In this document: piece after piece, positions 63,505 to 64,000 of the stretch
Position numbering within the stretch: position 1 is the stretch's first letter
Layout of the letters: every line of letters starts with the position of its first letter
Source of the DNA: Osedax fenrisi
Lineage: Eukaryota > Annelida > Polychaeta > Sabellida > Siboglinidae
DNA length: 64,000 nucleotides
Direction of reading: 5' to 3'
Assembly: GCA_964019155.1 (NCBI GenBank)
Contig: OZ025239.1
Span: 230,001-294,000 of the forward strand
Translations under genes and position numbers: made by a program
Notes under the pieces: model-generated
The model's database searches: none
Told to the model about the DNA's origin: nothing
What the model saw: the letters and a program-made list of their open reading frames with translations, nothing else

Positions 63505-64000
63505 TGCAAGTTGTACGACATCTCTGCTCGTACGACATTACTGCTTGTACGACATTACTGCTTGTAAGACATCTCTGCTTGTAAGACATCTCTGCTTGTA
63601 CGACATTACTGCTCGTACGACATCTCTGCTTGTACGACATTACTGCTTGTACGACATTACTGTTTGTACGACATTACTGCTTGTACGACATTACTGCTTG
63701 TACGACATCTCTGCTTGTACGACATTACTGCTTGTACGACATTACTGCTTGTACGACATTAATGCTTGTACGACATTATTGCTTGTACGACATTACTGAT
63801 TATACGACATTACTGCTCGTACGACATCTCTGCTTGTACGACATTACTGCTCGTACGACATTACTGCTTGTACGACATTACTGCTTGTAAGACATTACTG
63901 CTTGTACGACATTACTGCTTGTACGACATCTCTGTTTGTACGACATTACTGTTTGTACGACATTACTGCTTGTACGACATTACTGCTTGTACGACATTAC
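63505..64000. repeat. 17-bp minisatellite running off the window
   Basis: About 29 copies of tgcttgtacgacattac with tct and ctcg variants, continuing to the last base. ORFs across it are artefacts of the unit. Confidence 0.95.

Noticed and set aside
63204..63890. Plus-strand ORFs across GGT and 17-bp repeats
   Set aside because: The 17-bp unit and the GGT run simply lack stops; exon A on the opposite strand explains the left end.

Overview
This is an AT-rich animal (metazoan) genomic window. The evidence is GT-AG introns, two multi-exon genes for typically animal extracellular or membrane proteins, CR1/L2-type LINEs, a hAT transposon, tRNA-like SINEs and many micro- and minisatellites. No prokaryotic, plasmid or viral gene organisation is seen. 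I cannot name the species. A run of 200 N (23174-23373) marks an assembly gap.

Plus strand, 22-36840: the 3' part of a gene reconstructed from 13 exons whose splice phases all agree (about 616 residues). It encodes seven EGF-like repeats, a laminin-G domain, then a second laminin-G domain. The gene enters from the left and ends at a TAA at 36838-36840. Nested on the same strand in its largest intron is an apparently intact single-exon gene (19127-20317) for a very basic 396-residue protein with ten 34-residue repeats. That intron also holds a 0.96 kb composite microsatellite, several LINE copies, a 2.29 kb hAT element with a perfect 8-bp target duplication and a 0.54 kb foldback element.

Minus strand, 63258-38157: the 3' part of a degenerin/ENaC/ASIC-type sodium channel, 12 phase-consistent exons, 623 residues. 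The conserved extracellular cysteine region (exons A-B) and the second transmembrane segment with its GxS filter (exon K) are clear. Between them the exons encode about 500 residues, where ASIC-type channels have about 70. One intron holds a 12.8 kb satellite of 76-81 bp units that begins within about 8 bases of a splice donor; another holds a 42-bp x 24 array that is itself open and phase-compatible as an exon.

The two genes are arranged tail to tail, and their shared 3' ends were duplicated as a block: copy A about 11175-18775, copy B about 33170-41407, spaced about 22 kb. As a result the two laminin-G domains of the plus-strand gene share nearly identical C-terminal halves (exons 9A/10A and 9B/10B), and an extra antisense pair of channel exons carrying the second transmembrane segment (J_A/K_A) lies inside the plus-strand gene.

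Region by region: 1-8.5 kb EGF and laminin-G exons with a MITE and a tandem array that multiplies a splice acceptor; 8.5-11.2 kb SINE, microsatellites and LINE; 11.2-18.8 kb copy A; 18.8-20.4 kb basic-protein gene; 20.4-32.1 kb microsatellite and transposons; 32.3-41.4 kb laminin-G exon and copy B; 41.8 kb channel exon; 43.7-56.6 kb satellite; 56.6-63.3 kb channel exons; 63.3-64 kb minisatellites. All exon joins are manual inferences without transcript data.
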